Counted from the stretch's first letter, positions 1 to 11,177 are shown. The stretch: 64,000 nucleotides of DNA from Sphingobium xenophagum NBRC 107872 (GCF_000367345.1 NZ_BARE01000017.1:62001-126000), one strand, 5' to 3'. Notes: a model not told the origin generated them from the sequence alone. Program-made: numbers and translations.

Positions 1-357
1 CCGCGCGACCTGCGCTTCGACGATGCTCCGCATCGCCTGCGCCTGCTCCATCAGGCTCGATCCGGTAAGGTAGAAGGTCCAGGCCATGAAGGCGACGGCG
101 CCCAGCAGCACGATCGTCAAGCGCCAGCCGCGCGCGATCGGCAATATGCGGTTCAACAGCCGCGCCCCGCCATCCATCATCGTCGCCAGCACCAGCGCGC
201 CCAGAACCAGCAGGATCGGCTGGGCCAGCAGGGCGATCAGCCCTATGACGATGGCGAAGGCAAACCATACGCCCGCACGCTGCAATTCATGCGCGACCAG
301 CGGGCTGCGCACTTCGCTGGGACCGGGCGCCTCGACATGATGTTGCGTGTCGCTCAA
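1..357 (-). CDS. AI-2E family transporter, N-terminal part (cut by window edge)
   Basis: The first 119 codons of a membrane protein run off the left edge of the window. After about 30 soluble residues come two hydrophobic stretches (around WFAFAIVIGLIALLAQPILL and LTIVLLGAVAFMAWTFYL) in the paired arrangement that opens the PerM/AI-2E exporter family. The reading frame opens at a TTG (357) with an AAAGG element upstream, and I see no in-frame ATG. It lies 24 bases after lepB on the same strand, so it is probably the last known member of the pyrE-pdxJ-acpS-lepB run. The substrate cannot be told; the family name does not establish AI-2 transport. Confidence 0.7.
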   Translation of the reverse strand, partial: MSDTQHHVEAPGPSEVRSPLVAHELQRAGVWFAFAIVIGLIALLAQPILLVLGALVLATMMDGGARLLNRILPIARGWRLTIVLLGAVAFMAWTFYLTGSSLMEQAQAMRSIVEAQVAR

Positions 358-381
358 ACCCGATACCCCTTTGGTCTTTGA

Positions 382-1254
382 CTATTTCGGGTCGGTAACG
401 CTCGCTGGCCGCAGGCTGTTCCCGGCCCGGCCGCTACGCAGTGACCGGACCCAGCTCAGCGGGTTCCATGTCGTGTCGCCGTCCAGGCTGAAGGTGATGA
501 ATTCGGCCCGCCCGCCAATCGCCTCCCATGGCACGGGCCCGCCCAACCCATTTTCTTCCAGCGGTGCGCGGCTGTCGGCGCTATTGTCGCGATTGTCGCC
601 CATCAGGAACACATGGTTGGCGGGCACCCTGACCGGCCCATACCAGTCGAGCGCGCTCGGCCCCATGTCGATCGTGAGGTAGGTCTTGCCATTGGGCAGG
701 ATTTCCTGCCGCACCGGCAATTCGCAATAGTCCTTGCCGTCCGGGCCGCTGACCCGCGCGCCGGGGAATTGCATCGGCGAACAGGGCGCGTTGGCATCGA
801 CGGGCAGACGCAGCGTTTTCAGGGCCTTCTGCTTCACCGGCACGCCGTTCAGCACCACCTGCCCACCGCGCACCTCGACAATGTCGCCAGGCAGGCCGAT
901 CACCCGCTTGATATAATCTTCCCGCCGGTTCTGCGGCGACACGATGACGATGTCGCCGCGTTGGGGCATGCGCCCGAACAAACGCCCTTTCAGGAAGGGG
1001 AGGGGGTGGAAGCTGGGCGAGACATAGGACCAGCCATAGGGGAATTTGCTCACCACCAGCCGGTCGCCGGTCAGCAGCACCGGCATCATCGATTCGGACG
1101 GGATATAGAAAGGCTTGGCGACGAAGCTGTGAAAGGCCAGCACCGCCAGAATCAGCAGCGACAGGCTTTTGACTTCCTGCCACCAATTGACCCAGGGCGC
1201 GGGCGCCTTTGCTTCCGGTGCAGGCATGTCGTCGTGCAGGTCGGTTGCCGTCAT
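382..1254 (-). CDS. lepB: Signal peptidase I
   Basis: This is the type I leader peptidase that cleaves signal peptides from exported proteins at the periplasmic face of the inner membrane. A membrane segment at residues 31-45 is followed by the catalytic serine in IPSESMMP (about S55) and the general-base lysine in YIKRVIGLPGD (about K116). The GDNRDNSADSR motif and the C-terminal box are also present. It is 290 residues from the ATG at 1254. A GTG at 1293 overlaps the acpS stop as GTGA and has an AGAGG upstream, so a 303-residue form is a real alternative. It follows acpS directly on the same strand. Confidence 0.93.
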   Translation of the reverse strand: MTATDLHDDMPAPEAKAPAPWVNWWQEVKSLSLLILAVLAFHSFVAKPFYIPSESMMPVLLTGDRLVVSKFPYGWSYVSPSFHPLPFLKGRLFGRMPQRGDIVIVSPQNRREDYIKRVIGLPGDIVEVRGGQVVLNGVPVKQKALKTLRLPVDANAPCSPMQFPGARVSGPDGKDYCELPVRQEILPNGKTYLTIDMGPSALDWYGPVRVPANHVFLMGDNRDNSADSRAPLEENGLGGPVPWEAIGGRAEFITFSLDGDTTWNPLSWVRSLRSGRAGNSLRPASVTDPK

Positions 1255-1289
1255 GGGGGTCTGCTCGCTGGGATCGGGGGGCAGGGCGC

Positions 1290-1691
1290 TCACAGCGGCA
1301 CCGCCTCTATGATGACAAAGGCCTGCGCCCATGGATGATCGTCGGTTAGCGTCAGATGAATGACCGGCTTGTGACCTGCTGGCATCATGCTCTCCAGCCG
1401 CGCCAGCGCCCCGCCGGTCAGCGCCAGCGTCGGCGCGCCCGATGGCGCGTTGACGACGCCGATGTCCTTCATGAACACGCCGCGTTTGAACCCGGTCCCG
1501 ACCGCCTTGGAAAAGGCTTCCTTGGCGGCGAACCGCTTGGCCAGCGTCCCTGCCTTGGTGAAGGGGCGGCGATTGGCCTTGGCCTGCTCGACATCTGTAA
1601 ATACGCGCTGTTCGAATCGCACGCCGAAGCGGTCGAGAGAATTCTGGATACGCTCGATGTTACAGAGGTCGGAACCGAGGCCGATGATCAC
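1290..1691 (-). CDS. acpS: Holo-[acyl-carrier-protein] synthase
   Basis: The enzyme transfers 4'-phosphopantetheine from CoA to the serine of acyl carrier protein, activating it for fatty acid synthesis. The 133-residue length is normal for the AcpS type. The N-terminal motif [12 protein letters not shown] holds the magnesium-binding Asp8, and [11 protein letters not shown] holds Glu58 and the CoA-binding lysines. Its ATG overlaps the pdxJ stop codon (ATGA), which suggests translational coupling. Its own stop overlaps a possible GTG start of lepB. Confidence 0.96.
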   Translation of the reverse strand: MIIGLGSDLCNIERIQNSLDRFGVRFEQRVFTDVEQAKANRRPFTKAGTLAKRFAAKEAFSKAVGTGFKRGVFMKDIGVVNAPSGAPTLALTGGALARLESMMPAGHKPVIHLTLTDDHPWAQAFVIIEAVPL

Positions 1692-2425
1692 CGCGCCAGA
1701 TCCATCTGCCGCCGCATCTCTCTGATACTGCCTTCCAGCCCGCCGAAGATCGCCTCGCCGATCAGAAAATGGCCGATATTGAGTTCGGCGACCTGCGGGA
1801 TGGCGGCGATGGGGGCGACATTGTCGAAGGTCAGGCCATGCCCGGCATGGGGCTCTATCCCGTTCCTGGCCGCCAGCGCAGCCGCATCGGCAATCTTGCG
1901 CAATTCCGCCGCCCGCGCCTCGCCGCCCAGATGGGCATAGGCGCCGGTATGAAATTCCACCACCGGCGCGCCCAGCCGGATCGCCGCGTCAATCTGGGCC
2001 GTGTCCGCCTCGATGAACAGGCTCACCCGGATACCCGCGTCCCCCAGCGCCTCCACGATCGGCTTGAGAGTCTCGAACTGGCCCGCTGCGTCCAGCCCGC
2101 CCTCGGTCGTGCGCTCCTCGCGCTTTTCCGGCACGATGCAGGCGGCGTGGGGCTTGTAGCGCAGCGCGATGTCCAGCATCTCCGCCGTCGCCGCCATCTC
2201 CAGGTTGAGCGGCACGCTGAGCGCCGCCATCAGCGTCGCGACATCTTCGTCGCGAATATGCCGCCGGTCCTCGCGCAGATGCGCGGTGATGCCGTCCGCC
2301 CCCGCCTTCACCGCCAGCAAAGCCGCCTTGACCGGATCGGGATGATCCCCGCCGCGCGCGTTGCGGATGGTGGCGACATGGTCGATATTGACGCCCAGTC
2401 GCAGTGGGGCGGGGGAGTGCGGCAT
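1688..2425 (-). CDS. pdxJ: Pyridoxine 5'-phosphate synthase
   Basis: PdxJ condenses 1-deoxy-D-xylulose 5-phosphate with 3-amino-2-oxopropyl phosphate to form pyridoxine 5'-phosphate, the last ring-forming step of the DXP-dependent vitamin B6 route. The 245-residue TIM barrel shows the family signatures [17 protein letters not shown] at the N terminus, [30 protein letters not shown] and the late [10 protein letters not shown] phosphate-binding loop. It starts three bases after the pyrE stop and overlaps acpS by four bases, so the four genes look like one transcription unit. The pairing with acpS is common in proteobacteria. Confidence 0.96.
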   Translation of the reverse strand: MPHSPAPLRLGVNIDHVATIRNARGGDHPDPVKAALLAVKAGADGITAHLREDRRHIRDEDVATLMAALSVPLNLEMAATAEMLDIALRYKPHAACIVPEKREERTTEGGLDAAGQFETLKPIVEALGDAGIRVSLFIEADTAQIDAAIRLGAPVVEFHTGAYAHLGGEARAAELRKIADAAALAARNGIEPHAGHGLTFDNVAPIAAIPQVAELNIGHFLIGEAIFGGLEGSIREMRRQMDLAR

Positions 2426-2428
2426 ATC

Positions 2429-3019
2429 CTATATCTTCCGGCTGCCGGGCTTGATCGCCGGGATCGCCGCCAGTTCGGGCGGCACTGCATCGGCTTCATA
2501 GACCGGGAAATTGATCGACACGAGCGGATAGAAGGGGACGCCCAGTTCCACCTCGCCCGCCGAGCGGTCGACCAGCGCGGCTTCGGCGATGACCACGCCG
2601 CCTTCCTTTTCGACCGCCTCGATCGCCTGGCGCGACGACAGGCCGGTGGTCACGACATCCTCGACCATCAGCACTTTCTGGCCCGGCGCTATGGCAAAGC
2701 CGCGGCGCAGTTCGAATGTCCCTTCGGGCCGTTCCAGAAACACCGCATCCTTGCCCAGCGCACGGCCGACTTCATGCCCCACGATCAGCCCGCCCATGGC
2801 TGGCGAAACCACCAGGTCGATTTCCTGCCGCAATTCGCGCGGCAGCTTCTGCACCACGGCGCGGGCCAGCTTGCCGGCGCGCTCTGCATTCATCAGCACG
2901 CGGGCGCATTGCAGATAATTGGCGCTGCGGCGGCCCGACGACAAAATGAAATGTCCTTCCAGCAATGCCCCTGCTGCCCGGAATTCCGCCAATACCTCTT
3001 CGTCGTTCATGCCGTTCAT
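2429..3019 (-). CDS. pyrE: Orotate phosphoribosyltransferase
   Basis: PyrE joins orotate to PRPP to give OMP in de novo pyrimidine synthesis. The PRPP-binding signature is VLMVEDVVTTGLSS, and the N-terminal half has the GHFILSSGRRSANYLQC segment that contacts orotate. From the ATG at 3019 the protein is 196 residues; an AGGA sits three bases upstream. A second ATG at 3010 would give a product three residues shorter. The frame stays open upstream to 3136, but those residues are not conserved in the family and were excluded. It is the first gene of the minus-strand run and is divergent from ctaC. Confidence 0.94.
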   Translation of the reverse strand: MNGMNDEEVLAEFRAAGALLEGHFILSSGRRSANYLQCARVLMNAERAGKLARAVVQKLPRELRQEIDLVVSPAMGGLIVGHEVGRALGKDAVFLERPEGTFELRRGFAIAPGQKVLMVEDVVTTGLSSRQAIEAVEKEGGVVIAEAALVDRSAGEVELGVPFYPLVSINFPVYEADAVPPELAAIPAIKPGSRKI

Positions 3020-3177
3020 CAATCCTGTCGCGGGCCATCCGGGCGCTCTGACCCCCATCAAATCCCTGTCAACATGACGCAACAAGACGCGCCATGATCG
3101 CGCCCCTGTGCGCGCTGCTGCGAAATAGGCGGCCAAAGGGGGCGTTGCAACAGTGAAGAAAATCTGGTCATGGAAGC

Positions 3178-3206
3178 TTGAGGCATGAAAAAACCATGCC
3201 TATAAG
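3178..3206 (+). promoter_or_regulatory. Promoter for ctaC/cox cluster with overlapping inverted repeat
   Basis: A -35 TTGAGG (3178-3183) is separated by 17 bases from a -10 TATAAG (3201-3206), about 90 bases ahead of the ctaC ATG. The spacer carries a perfect inverted repeat AGGCATG-N7-CATGCCT (3181-3201) that spans both promoter boxes. This placement is what a repressor operator would have; no regulator is identified. Confidence 0.6.
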
Positions 3207-3294
3207 CCGCGGCAGAACCGACCGGGCGGGGGCGATGCGCAGACGCGCGTCTTCGTTGCAGCGGCGCCAAGGGGTTACGGGGTAAGAACACGCT

Positions 3295-4311
3295 ATGAAC
3301 AAGGTGAAATCGCTCGTTCTCGCCGGATTGCTGGCCTTCGCGCCATCAATCGCGATGAACGGTCAGGCGCTGGCGCAGGACAATGTCGCCGCCGCTGCTG
3401 CGCCGGCTGCCGACAATGCAGCCGCTCCGGCTGATTCGGCTGCCAACGCCACCGAGGCTGCGCCTGTGGCCAAGGTCGCCGCGCCGCCGCGCATGAAGCC
3501 GACCGAAGGCATTGGCATGCCCAAGCCTGGCGAAGTCACGTTGCAGGAACAGTTCACCTCGACGGGACACACCGCGCGCTGGCTGCATGACAAGATGCTG
3601 CTGCCGCTGATCTTCGCGATCTCCATCCTCGTCCTTGCCCTGATGCTCTACGCCATGTGGAAGTTCCGGGCGAGCGCAAACCCGATCCCGTCCAAGACGT
3701 CGCACAACACGCTGATCGAAGTCGTGTGGACGGTGCTGCCGGTGCTGATCCTGCTGGTCGTCGCCGTGCCCTCCATCGGCCTGCTGGCCGACCAGTACAA
3801 GCCCGCGCCCAAGGATGCGCTGACCGTCAAGGTCACCGGCTATCAATGGTATTGGGGCTATGAATATCCCGATGCGGGCATCCCCGAATTCGTGTCGAAC
3901 ATGCTGACCGAAGAGCAGGCCAATGCCAGCGGCGAACCGCATCAGCTGGCTGCCGACAACCGGCTGGTCCTGCCCGTGGGCCGCCCGATCAAGCTGATCA
4001 TCACCGGCGCAGACGTGATTCACAGCTTTGCCGTGCCGTCGCTCTGGGTGAAGATGGATGCCGTTCCCGGCCGCCTGAACGAAAAGAGCTTCACCATCGA
4101 AAAGCCGGGCGTCTATTACGGCCAGTGTTCGGAACTGTGCGGCGCGCGCCACGGCTTCATGCCGATCGCGATCGAAGCGCTGCCGCCTGCGCAATTCGAC
4201 CAGTGGGTGCTTTCGCAGGGTGGCAAGCTGCCCGGTGCAGCGCCAGCCGCCGCCGAAACGGCCCAGGCCGCTGCGCCTGCCGCCGCGCCCGTCGCTGACG
4301 CCAAGCTTTGA
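3295..4311 (+). CDS. ctaC: Cytochrome c oxidase subunit II
   Basis: Subunit II receives electrons from cytochrome c at its dinuclear CuA centre and passes them to subunit I. The 338-residue protein has a cleavable signal peptide (residues 1-27, ending ALAQ), an Ala-rich linker, and two transmembrane helices near 105-125 and 147-168. The periplasmic cupredoxin domain carries the CuA ligands in DVIHSFAVPSLW and QCSELCGARHGFMPI. An Ala/Pro-rich tail follows. It is the first gene of the oxidase cluster and lies 18 bases upstream of ctaD. No heme c CxxCH motif is present, so it belongs to the aa3 class without a fused cytochrome c. Confidence 0.97.
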   Translation: MNKVKSLVLAGLLAFAPSIAMNGQALAQDNVAAAAAPAADNAAAPADSAANATEAAPVAKVAAPPRMKPTEGIGMPKPGEVTLQEQFTSTGHTARWLHDKMLLPLIFAISILVLALMLYAMWKFRASANPIPSKTSHNTLIEVVWTVLPVLILLVVAVPSIGLLADQYKPAPKDALTVKVTGYQWYWGYEYPDAGIPEFVSNMLTEEQANASGEPHQLAADNRLVLPVGRPIKLIITGADVIHSFAVPSLWVKMDAVPGRLNEKSFTIEKPGVYYGQCSELCGARHGFMPIAIEALPPAQFDQWVLSQGGKLPGAAPAAAETAQAAAPAAAPVADAKL

Positions 4312-6024
<1,713 letters not shown>

Positions 6025-6114
6025 TCGCCAGACACAGTGACATGATAGAGGGGGCGGGTGATAAAGCCCGCCCCCTTATGCTATATGCCTCGACCTGACG
6101 GGGCTGGAACCGAT

Positions 6115-7023
6115 ATGACGACCGCTATGCTGACCACCGCACCGATCACGGCCGACTGGCGCGACTTCCTGGCGCTGACCAAGCCGCGCGTCATGACGCT
6201 GGTGGTGTTCACCGGCCTTTGCGGCCTGCTTGCGGCGCCTGGCCATATCCATCCCGTCCTCGCTTTCACCGCCATCCTCTGCATTGCGCTGGGCGCAGGC
6301 GCAGCCGCCACGCTCAACCAATGGTATGAGGTGGACGTCGATGCGAAGATGAAGCGCACCGCGAACCGTCCCTTGCCCGCCGGGCGGATGGACCGTGAAG
6401 CGGCGCTGCATTTCGGCGTCGGCCTGTCCTTCTTCTCGGTCATTCTGATGGGCATGGCGACCAACTGGCTGGCGGCGGCCGTGCTGGCGGTTTCCATCCT
6501 CTTCTACGTGTTCGTCTATACCATCTGGCTCAAGCCCCGGACGGCGCAGAATATCGTCATCGGCGGTGCGGCGGGGGCCTTCCCGCCGGTCATCGGCTGG
6601 GCGGCCGTGACAGGCGATGTCACGGCATTGCCGATCGCGCTGTTCATGCTGATCTTCTTCTGGACGCCGCCCCATTTCTGGGCGCTCGCCCTGTTCGTCA
6701 AAACCGATTACGCCGCCGCTGGCATCCCGATGCTGCCGGTCGTGTCGGGCGAAGTCGCAACCCGTCGCCAGATCTGGTTCTACACCGCGATCATGGCGGT
6801 CGCGGCGATGGCCCCGGTGCTGCTGCACCTTACCGGCCTGCTCTACGGCACCGTCGCGCTGCTTGGCACATTGCTGTTCGCCGTCTTCGCCTTCCAGGTC
6901 TATCGCCGCCGCGAAAATGATCCGTCGAAGATGGGCCCGGAACGGCGCCTGTTCAAATATTCGATCCTCTATCTTTTCCTTCTCTTTGGAGCAGTGGTCG
7001 TGGACCGCTGGTTGCTTGCATGA
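6115..7023 (+). CDS. ctaB: Protoheme IX farnesyltransferase (heme O synthase)
   Basis: CtaB farnesylates protoheme to heme O, the first step toward heme A for the oxidase. The protein is a polytopic UbiA-type prenyltransferase of 302 residues. It has the first Asp-rich motif region in [15 protein letters not shown], followed by NRPLPAGRM and [19 protein letters not shown]. The start at 6115 ([10 protein letters not shown]) was preferred over an upstream in-frame start at 6058 because the extra 19 residues are not conserved-looking. Its stop overlaps the ATG of coxF (ATGA). Confidence 0.96.
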   Translation: MTTAMLTTAPITADWRDFLALTKPRVMTLVVFTGLCGLLAAPGHIHPVLAFTAILCIALGAGAAATLNQWYEVDVDAKMKRTANRPLPAGRMDREAALHFGVGLSFFSVILMGMATNWLAAAVLAVSILFYVFVYTIWLKPRTAQNIVIGGAAGAFPPVIGWAAVTGDVTALPIALFMLIFFWTPPHFWALALFVKTDYAAAGIPMLPVVSGEVATRRQIWFYTAIMAVAAMAPVLLHLTGLLYGTVALLGTLLFAVFAFQVYRRRENDPSKMGPERRLFKYSILYLFLLFGAVVVDRWLLA

Positions 7024-7157
7024 CCCCGGATGAAGAAAAGCTGATCCGTGCCCGGCAAAAGTCGCGCGCTCTTGTCACCGGCCTGATCCTCGCGGCGCTG
7101 GTGATTCTGTTCTACGCCATCACCATGGCCAAGATCGGCGCGAGCAGCGCGATTTGA
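7020..7157 (+). CDS. coxF: CoxF-like small membrane protein of the oxidase cluster
   Basis: A 45-residue protein lies between ctaB and ctaG, with overlapping start and stop codons on both sides (ATGA at each junction). It has a charged N terminus ([16 protein letters not shown]) and one transmembrane segment, [20 protein letters not shown], then KIG. The LVILFY-x-x-T/S-x-x-K-x-G pattern matches the short CoxF proteins at the same position in rhizobial cta operons, as I recall the family. A role in oxidase assembly is inferred only from position. It could instead be an unrelated short helix. Confidence 0.75.
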   Translation: MTPDEEKLIRARQKSRALVTGLILAALVILFYAITMAKIGASSAI

Positions 7158-7732
7158 TGGCGACGCTCCCGCCTTCTCCGTTCGACCGCGACCGGCGCAA
7201 CCGCCGGACGATGATGGCCATGGCGGGCGTGGGCCTGTCGATGCTGGCGCTCGGCTTCGCATCGGTGCCGCTCTACCGCATTTTCTGCGAACAGACCGGC
7301 TTTGGCGGCACGACGAAGCGCGCATCGGCCGATGTTCAGGTGCGCGAAGCGGTGGGCCACACCATGTCGATCCGTTTCGATTCCAACGTCCAGCCGGGCA
7401 TGCCCTGGCAATTCTACCCCGAACATCGCACCGACACGGTGACCGTGGGGCGCAAGGACATGGCGATCTTCATCGCAAAGAACATGTCGGACAGGCCGGT
7501 CACCGGCACGGCCAGTTTCAATGTCACCCCCAGCCAGGCGGGTGCCTATTTCACCAAGATCCAATGTTTCTGCTTCACGCAGCAGACCTTGCAACCGGGG
7601 CAGGAGGTGCGGATGCCCGTCCTCTATTTCGTCGATCCCAAGATCCTCGATGACCCGGATAACAAGGATACGCAGCAAATTACCCTCAGCTACACCTTCT
7701 ACCCTGTTGAGCAGGACAAGAAGCCAAGCTAA
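7157..7732 (+). CDS. ctaG: Cytochrome c oxidase assembly protein CtaG (Cox11 type)
   Basis: CtaG/Cox11 delivers copper to the CuB site of subunit I. The 191-residue protein has a single N-terminal transmembrane anchor (about residues 20-38, [20 protein letters not shown]) and a periplasmic immunoglobulin-like domain. The copper-binding pair is in [11 protein letters not shown] (CxC), and the YRIFCEQTG region near the membrane holds the third cysteine. The ATG at 7157 overlaps the coxF stop; a TTG one codon upstream is possible. The reading frame ends 44 bases before ctaE. Confidence 0.96.
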   Translation: MATLPPSPFDRDRRNRRTMMAMAGVGLSMLALGFASVPLYRIFCEQTGFGGTTKRASADVQVREAVGHTMSIRFDSNVQPGMPWQFYPEHRTDTVTVGRKDMAIFIAKNMSDRPVTGTASFNVTPSQAGAYFTKIQCFCFTQQTLQPGQEVRMPVLYFVDPKILDDPDNKDTQQITLSYTFYPVEQDKKPS

Positions 7733-7776
7733 GGCACGAGTTGAAAACACGGACAAGCGAACAGGGAAGAGCAGTC

Positions 7777-8607
7777 ATGGCAGGCGCCAAGAATCACGAT
7801 TATCATATTCTCCCGCCCAGCATCTGGCCCTTGTTTGGCGCCATGTCGGCGCTGGTCATGGCCTTTGGCGGGGTCATGTGGATGCATCCCGACGCGCTGC
7901 CCGCCGGCGGCGGCTGGGTGTTCCTGCTCGGTCTGGGCGGCGTGCTGTTCACCTTCTACAGCTGGTGGGCCAATGTCATCGCGGAAGCCCATGCGGGCGA
8001 TCATACCCCGGTGGTTCAGCTGCACCTGCGCTACGGCATGATCCTGTTCATCGCGTCGGAAGTGATGTTCTTCGTCGGCTGGTTCTGGGCCTTTTTCGAC
8101 TTCTCGCTGTTCCCCAGCGCGCTGCCGCCGATCGACGGCCTGTTCCCGTCCAAGGGCGTGGAAGTCATGAACGCCTTTGAGCTGCCCCTGCTCAACACGC
8201 TGATCCTGCTCTGCTCCGGCACCACCGTGACCTGGGCGCATCATGCGCTGATCCATGGCGACCGTGACGGCCTGATCAAGGGTCTGTGGTGCACGATCAT
8301 CCTGGGCGCGATCTTCTCCTGCGTGCAGGCTTATGAATATGCCCACGCCCCGTTCGATTTCGGCGGCAACCCCTACAGCTCGTCCTTCTACATGGCGACC
8401 GGCTTCCACGGTTTCCACGTTCTGGTCGGCACGATCTTCCTGGCCGTCAATCTGATCCGCGCCTATAAGGGCGACTTCACCCCGCGCCAGCATTTCGGCT
8501 TTGAAGCTGCTGCCTGGTACTGGCATTTCGTCGACGTGGTGTGGCTGTTCCTCTTCGTCGCCATCTATGTATGGGGCGGGTGGGGCGCGCCGGTCCACGG
8601 CGGCTGA
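7777..8607 (+). CDS. ctaE: Cytochrome c oxidase subunit III
   Basis: Subunit III is a seven-helix membrane protein that stabilises the oxidase and supports proton uptake. The 276-residue protein begins [17 protein letters not shown] after the start Met, as family members do. It contains [29 protein letters not shown] and the closing [16 protein letters not shown] motif. The ATG at 7777 has AGGGAAGAG a few bases upstream, which decides this start against the GTG/TTG codons nearer ctaG. It closes the structural-subunit part of the cluster. Confidence 0.97.
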   Translation: MAGAKNHDYHILPPSIWPLFGAMSALVMAFGGVMWMHPDALPAGGGWVFLLGLGGVLFTFYSWWANVIAEAHAGDHTPVVQLHLRYGMILFIASEVMFFVGWFWAFFDFSLFPSALPPIDGLFPSKGVEVMNAFELPLLNTLILLCSGTTVTWAHHALIHGDRDGLIKGLWCTIILGAIFSCVQAYEYAHAPFDFGGNPYSSSFYMATGFHGFHVLVGTIFLAVNLIRAYKGDFTPRQHFGFEAAAWYWHFVDVVWLFLFVAIYVWGGWGAPVHGG

Positions 8608-8694
8608 TCGCCGGTCGATCCCTGACATCATGAATAACGGCCGGGCTTGTCCCCGGCCGTTTTCTTTTGGGCCGCCGCCCGCTATGTCATGGCC

Positions 8695-9093
8695 ATGAAC
8701 CCGCCCACCGAACCCGCCCGTCCCGCCGCGCCACTTCTGGTCGATGCGGCGCGGGGTGCCTGCCCCCGATGCGGCGCGGCGACGCTGTTCGACGGCCCGG
8801 TCCGATTCGCCTCTCATTGCCGCGCCTGCGGTCTCGACTATGTCCAGTTCAATGTCGGCGATGGCCCTGCGGCCTTCCTGACGCTCATTGTCGGCACGGT
8901 GATGGTCGTGCTGGCGCTCGTGCTGGAACTCAATCTGCACCCGCCGCTCTGGGTCCATATCCTGCTCTGGACGCCGCTGACGACGATCGCCGTGGTCGCC
9001 AGCCTGCGCGTTGCCAAGGGCGCGCTGCTGACGCTGGAATATCGCAACCGTGCGCGCGAAGGCCGTATCGCGAAAAAAGGCCCGGACGCATGA
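8695..9093 (+). CDS. DUF983 zinc-ribbon membrane protein
   Basis: The 132-residue protein carries a two-knuckle zinc ribbon near the N terminus (CPRCG at about residue 22 and CRACG at about 43) and two transmembrane helices (about 61-79 and 84-105). This is the DUF983 arrangement and it is regularly found between ctaE and SURF1 in alphaproteobacterial cta clusters. The biochemical role is not established. An ATG two codons upstream (8689) is an equally possible start. Its stop overlaps the SURF1 ATG. Confidence 0.85.
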   Translation: MNPPTEPARPAAPLLVDAARGACPRCGAATLFDGPVRFASHCRACGLDYVQFNVGDGPAAFLTLIVGTVMVVLALVLELNLHPPLWVHILLWTPLTTIAVVASLRVAKGALLTLEYRNRAREGRIAKKGPDA

Positions 9094-9725
9094 ACAAGGC
9101 GCTCATTCCGCTCATCCCGACCATCCTCGTCGCTTTTGCGGTGCTGGTGATGATCGGCCTTGGCATCTGGCAATTGCAGCGTCGCGGGGAAAAGGCGCAG
9201 GCGCTGCAACTCGCCGCCAGCAACCCGACCCTCCCCCCGGTCGCCTTTCCGCAGCTACCCCCCGTGTCGCCCGAACAGCTGTTCCGCCCCTCGTCGGTCC
9301 ACTGCCTGCGCGTCATCGGCTGGCAGGTGGAGGCGGGGCGCGCGGCCGATGGGTCCACCGGCTATCGCCATATCGCGCAATGCGCGACCGGCGCGGAGGG
9401 GCCAGGCGCCCTCGTCGCACTGGGCGTGACGGAGCGGCCCGACGCGAAACCGGCCTGGACCGGCGGGCAGGTGGCGGGCTGGATCAGCGAGGAGCCGGAT
9501 CATCGCGCCCTGCTGACCCGCATCGGGGGCAAGGCGATGCCGCTGCGCCCGATGCTGATCGCCCGCGCCGCGCCGGATGGCCTCAAACCCTCCGCGCCGC
9601 CCAGCGCCGCCGATGTCCCCAACAATCATCTCGCCTATGCGGTGCAGTGGTTCTTCTTCGCTGGCATAGCGACGATCATCTATATTCTCGCCCTGCGCCG
9701 TCGCGGCGCGCCCAAATCGCCCTAA
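9090..9725 (+). CDS. SURF1 family oxidase assembly protein
   Basis: SURF1/Shy1 proteins help insert heme a into subunit I. The 211-residue protein has the family topology: an N-terminal transmembrane helix followed by GIWQLQRRGEK, a periplasmic region, and a C-terminal helix in the YAVQWFFFAGIATIIYI segment preceded by the conserved NNHLAYA. It begins at an ATG overlapping the DUF983 stop codon. It is somewhat shorter than many family members, with a reduced central region. The cluster position supports the call. Confidence 0.9.
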   Translation: MNKALIPLIPTILVAFAVLVMIGLGIWQLQRRGEKAQALQLAASNPTLPPVAFPQLPPVSPEQLFRPSSVHCLRVIGWQVEAGRAADGSTGYRHIAQCATGAEGPGALVALGVTERPDAKPAWTGGQVAGWISEEPDHRALLTRIGGKAMPLRPMLIARAAPDGLKPSAPPSAADVPNNHLAYAVQWFFFAGIATIIYILALRRRGAPKSP

Positions 9726-9769
9726 ACGCTTGCCCATGGGCGCGCGCATCGCTACCGCGCTTCCCCATC

Positions 9770-11170
9770 ATGCAATATGTCAGCACCAGGGGTAGCGCAC
9801 CGGCGCTCGGTTTTGAGGATGTCACGCTGGCGGGCCTCGCGTCCGATGGCGGGCTGTACGTGCCGGAAAGCTGGCCGTCCTTTTCGCCCGATGATATTCG
9901 CGCTTTGTCGGGCCTCTCCTATGTCGAAACCGCCGTCCGGGTGATGACGCCCTTCGTCGCCGGGTCGCTGGATGAGGCTGAACTGCGCGAATTGTGCCAG
10001 GCCGCCTATGGCCGCTTCAGCCATCAGGCGGTGGTGCCGCTGGTTCAGCTGGACCATCGCAACTGGCTGCTCGAACTCTTCCATGGCCCGACGCTGGCGT
10101 TCAAGGATGTCGCGCTCCAATTGCTCGGCCAGTTGTTCGAACGCTTCCTGTCGCGCCGCGACGATCATCTGACCATTGTCGGCGCGACGTCGGGCGATAC
10201 CGGGTCCGCCGCGATCGACGCGGTGGCGGGGCGCGAGAAGGTCGACATCTTCATGCTCCACCCGGAAGGCCGCGTGTCCGACGTTCAGCGGCGTCAGATG
10301 ACCACCGTGCGCGCCCCCAACGTCCATAATATCGCGATCGACGGCAGTTTCGACGACGCGCAGGCGATGGTGAAGCGGATGTTCAACGACGCGGATTTCA
10401 AGCGTCGCTTCAACCTGTCCGCCGTCAACTCGATCAACTGGGCGCGGCTGATGGCGCAGGTCGTCTATTATTTCTACGCCGCCGTGCGCCTGGGCGCGCC
10501 CGAACGTCCGGTCGCTTTTTCCGTCCCCACCGGCAATTTCGGCGATGTGTTCGCTGGCTATGTAGCGGCGAAAATGGGCCTGCCGGTCGCCAAACTGATC
10601 GTCGCCACCAACGTCAACGACATTCTGCACCGCGCGCTGTCGCAGGGCGATTACAGCCAGGGTCAGGTCGTATCGACCGCGACGCCCAGCATGGACATTC
10701 AGGTCAGCTCCAATTTCGAGCGGCTGCTGTTCGACGCGGGCGGACGGGACGGGCTGGCGCTCGCCGCCCAGATGGGCGGCTTTGAAGCGACCCGCGCGAT
10801 GCGCCTCACCAATGCGCAGCGGGAAGGGGCGGCAGGCCTGTTCACCTCGGCCCGGATCGACGCCGACGGCATGACCATGGCGATGCGCTGGGCCTATGAT
10901 GCGGCGGCCCAGATCATCGACCCGCACAGCGCCATCGGGCTAGCCGCAGCGCAGGCGACCGATCTCGACCCGTCGATCCCCGTCGTCACGCTCGCCACCG
11001 CCCACGCCGCCAAGTTCCGCGACGCGGTCGAGCGCGCCACCGGCACCCGCCCGCCGCTCCCTGCGCGCGTCGGCGATCTGTTCGCGCGTGAGGAACATTA
11101 TGTGAAGCTGCCCGGCACGTACGAGGCGGTGACGGCCTATGTCGCCGAACGCGCGACGCCCCGCGGCTAG
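9770..11170 (+). CDS. thrC: Threonine synthase
   Basis: ThrC converts O-phosphohomoserine to threonine with PLP. The 466-residue length and the N terminus MQYVSTRGSAPALGFEDVTL match the longer, bacterial/fungal class. The PLP lysine is in GPTLAFKDVALQLLGQ, and the phosphate-binding loop is GATSGDTGSAAIDAV. The frame is open upstream back to 9050 but that extension is out-of-frame SURF1 sequence and is excluded. Location directly after the cox cluster and 44 bases from SURF1 suggests readthrough from the oxidase promoter, although the enzyme has no functional link with it. Confidence 0.96.
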   Translation: MQYVSTRGSAPALGFEDVTLAGLASDGGLYVPESWPSFSPDDIRALSGLSYVETAVRVMTPFVAGSLDEAELRELCQAAYGRFSHQAVVPLVQLDHRNWLLELFHGPTLAFKDVALQLLGQLFERFLSRRDDHLTIVGATSGDTGSAAIDAVAGREKVDIFMLHPEGRVSDVQRRQMTTVRAPNVHNIAIDGSFDDAQAMVKRMFNDADFKRRFNLSAVNSINWARLMAQVVYYFYAAVRLGAPERPVAFSVPTGNFGDVFAGYVAAKMGLPVAKLIVATNVNDILHRALSQGDYSQGQVVSTATPSMDIQVSSNFERLLFDAGGRDGLALAAQMGGFEATRAMRLTNAQREGAAGLFTSARIDADGMTMAMRWAYDAAAQIIDPHSAIGLAAAQATDLDPSIPVVTLATAHAAKFRDAVERATGTRPPLPARVGDLFAREEHYVKLPGTYEAVTAYVAERATPRG

Positions 11171-11177
11171 ATATTGT

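Noticed and set aside
3058..3291. Short minus-strand frame in the pyrE-ctaC gap
   Set aside because: It overlaps the clear ctaC promoter and has no recognisable features.
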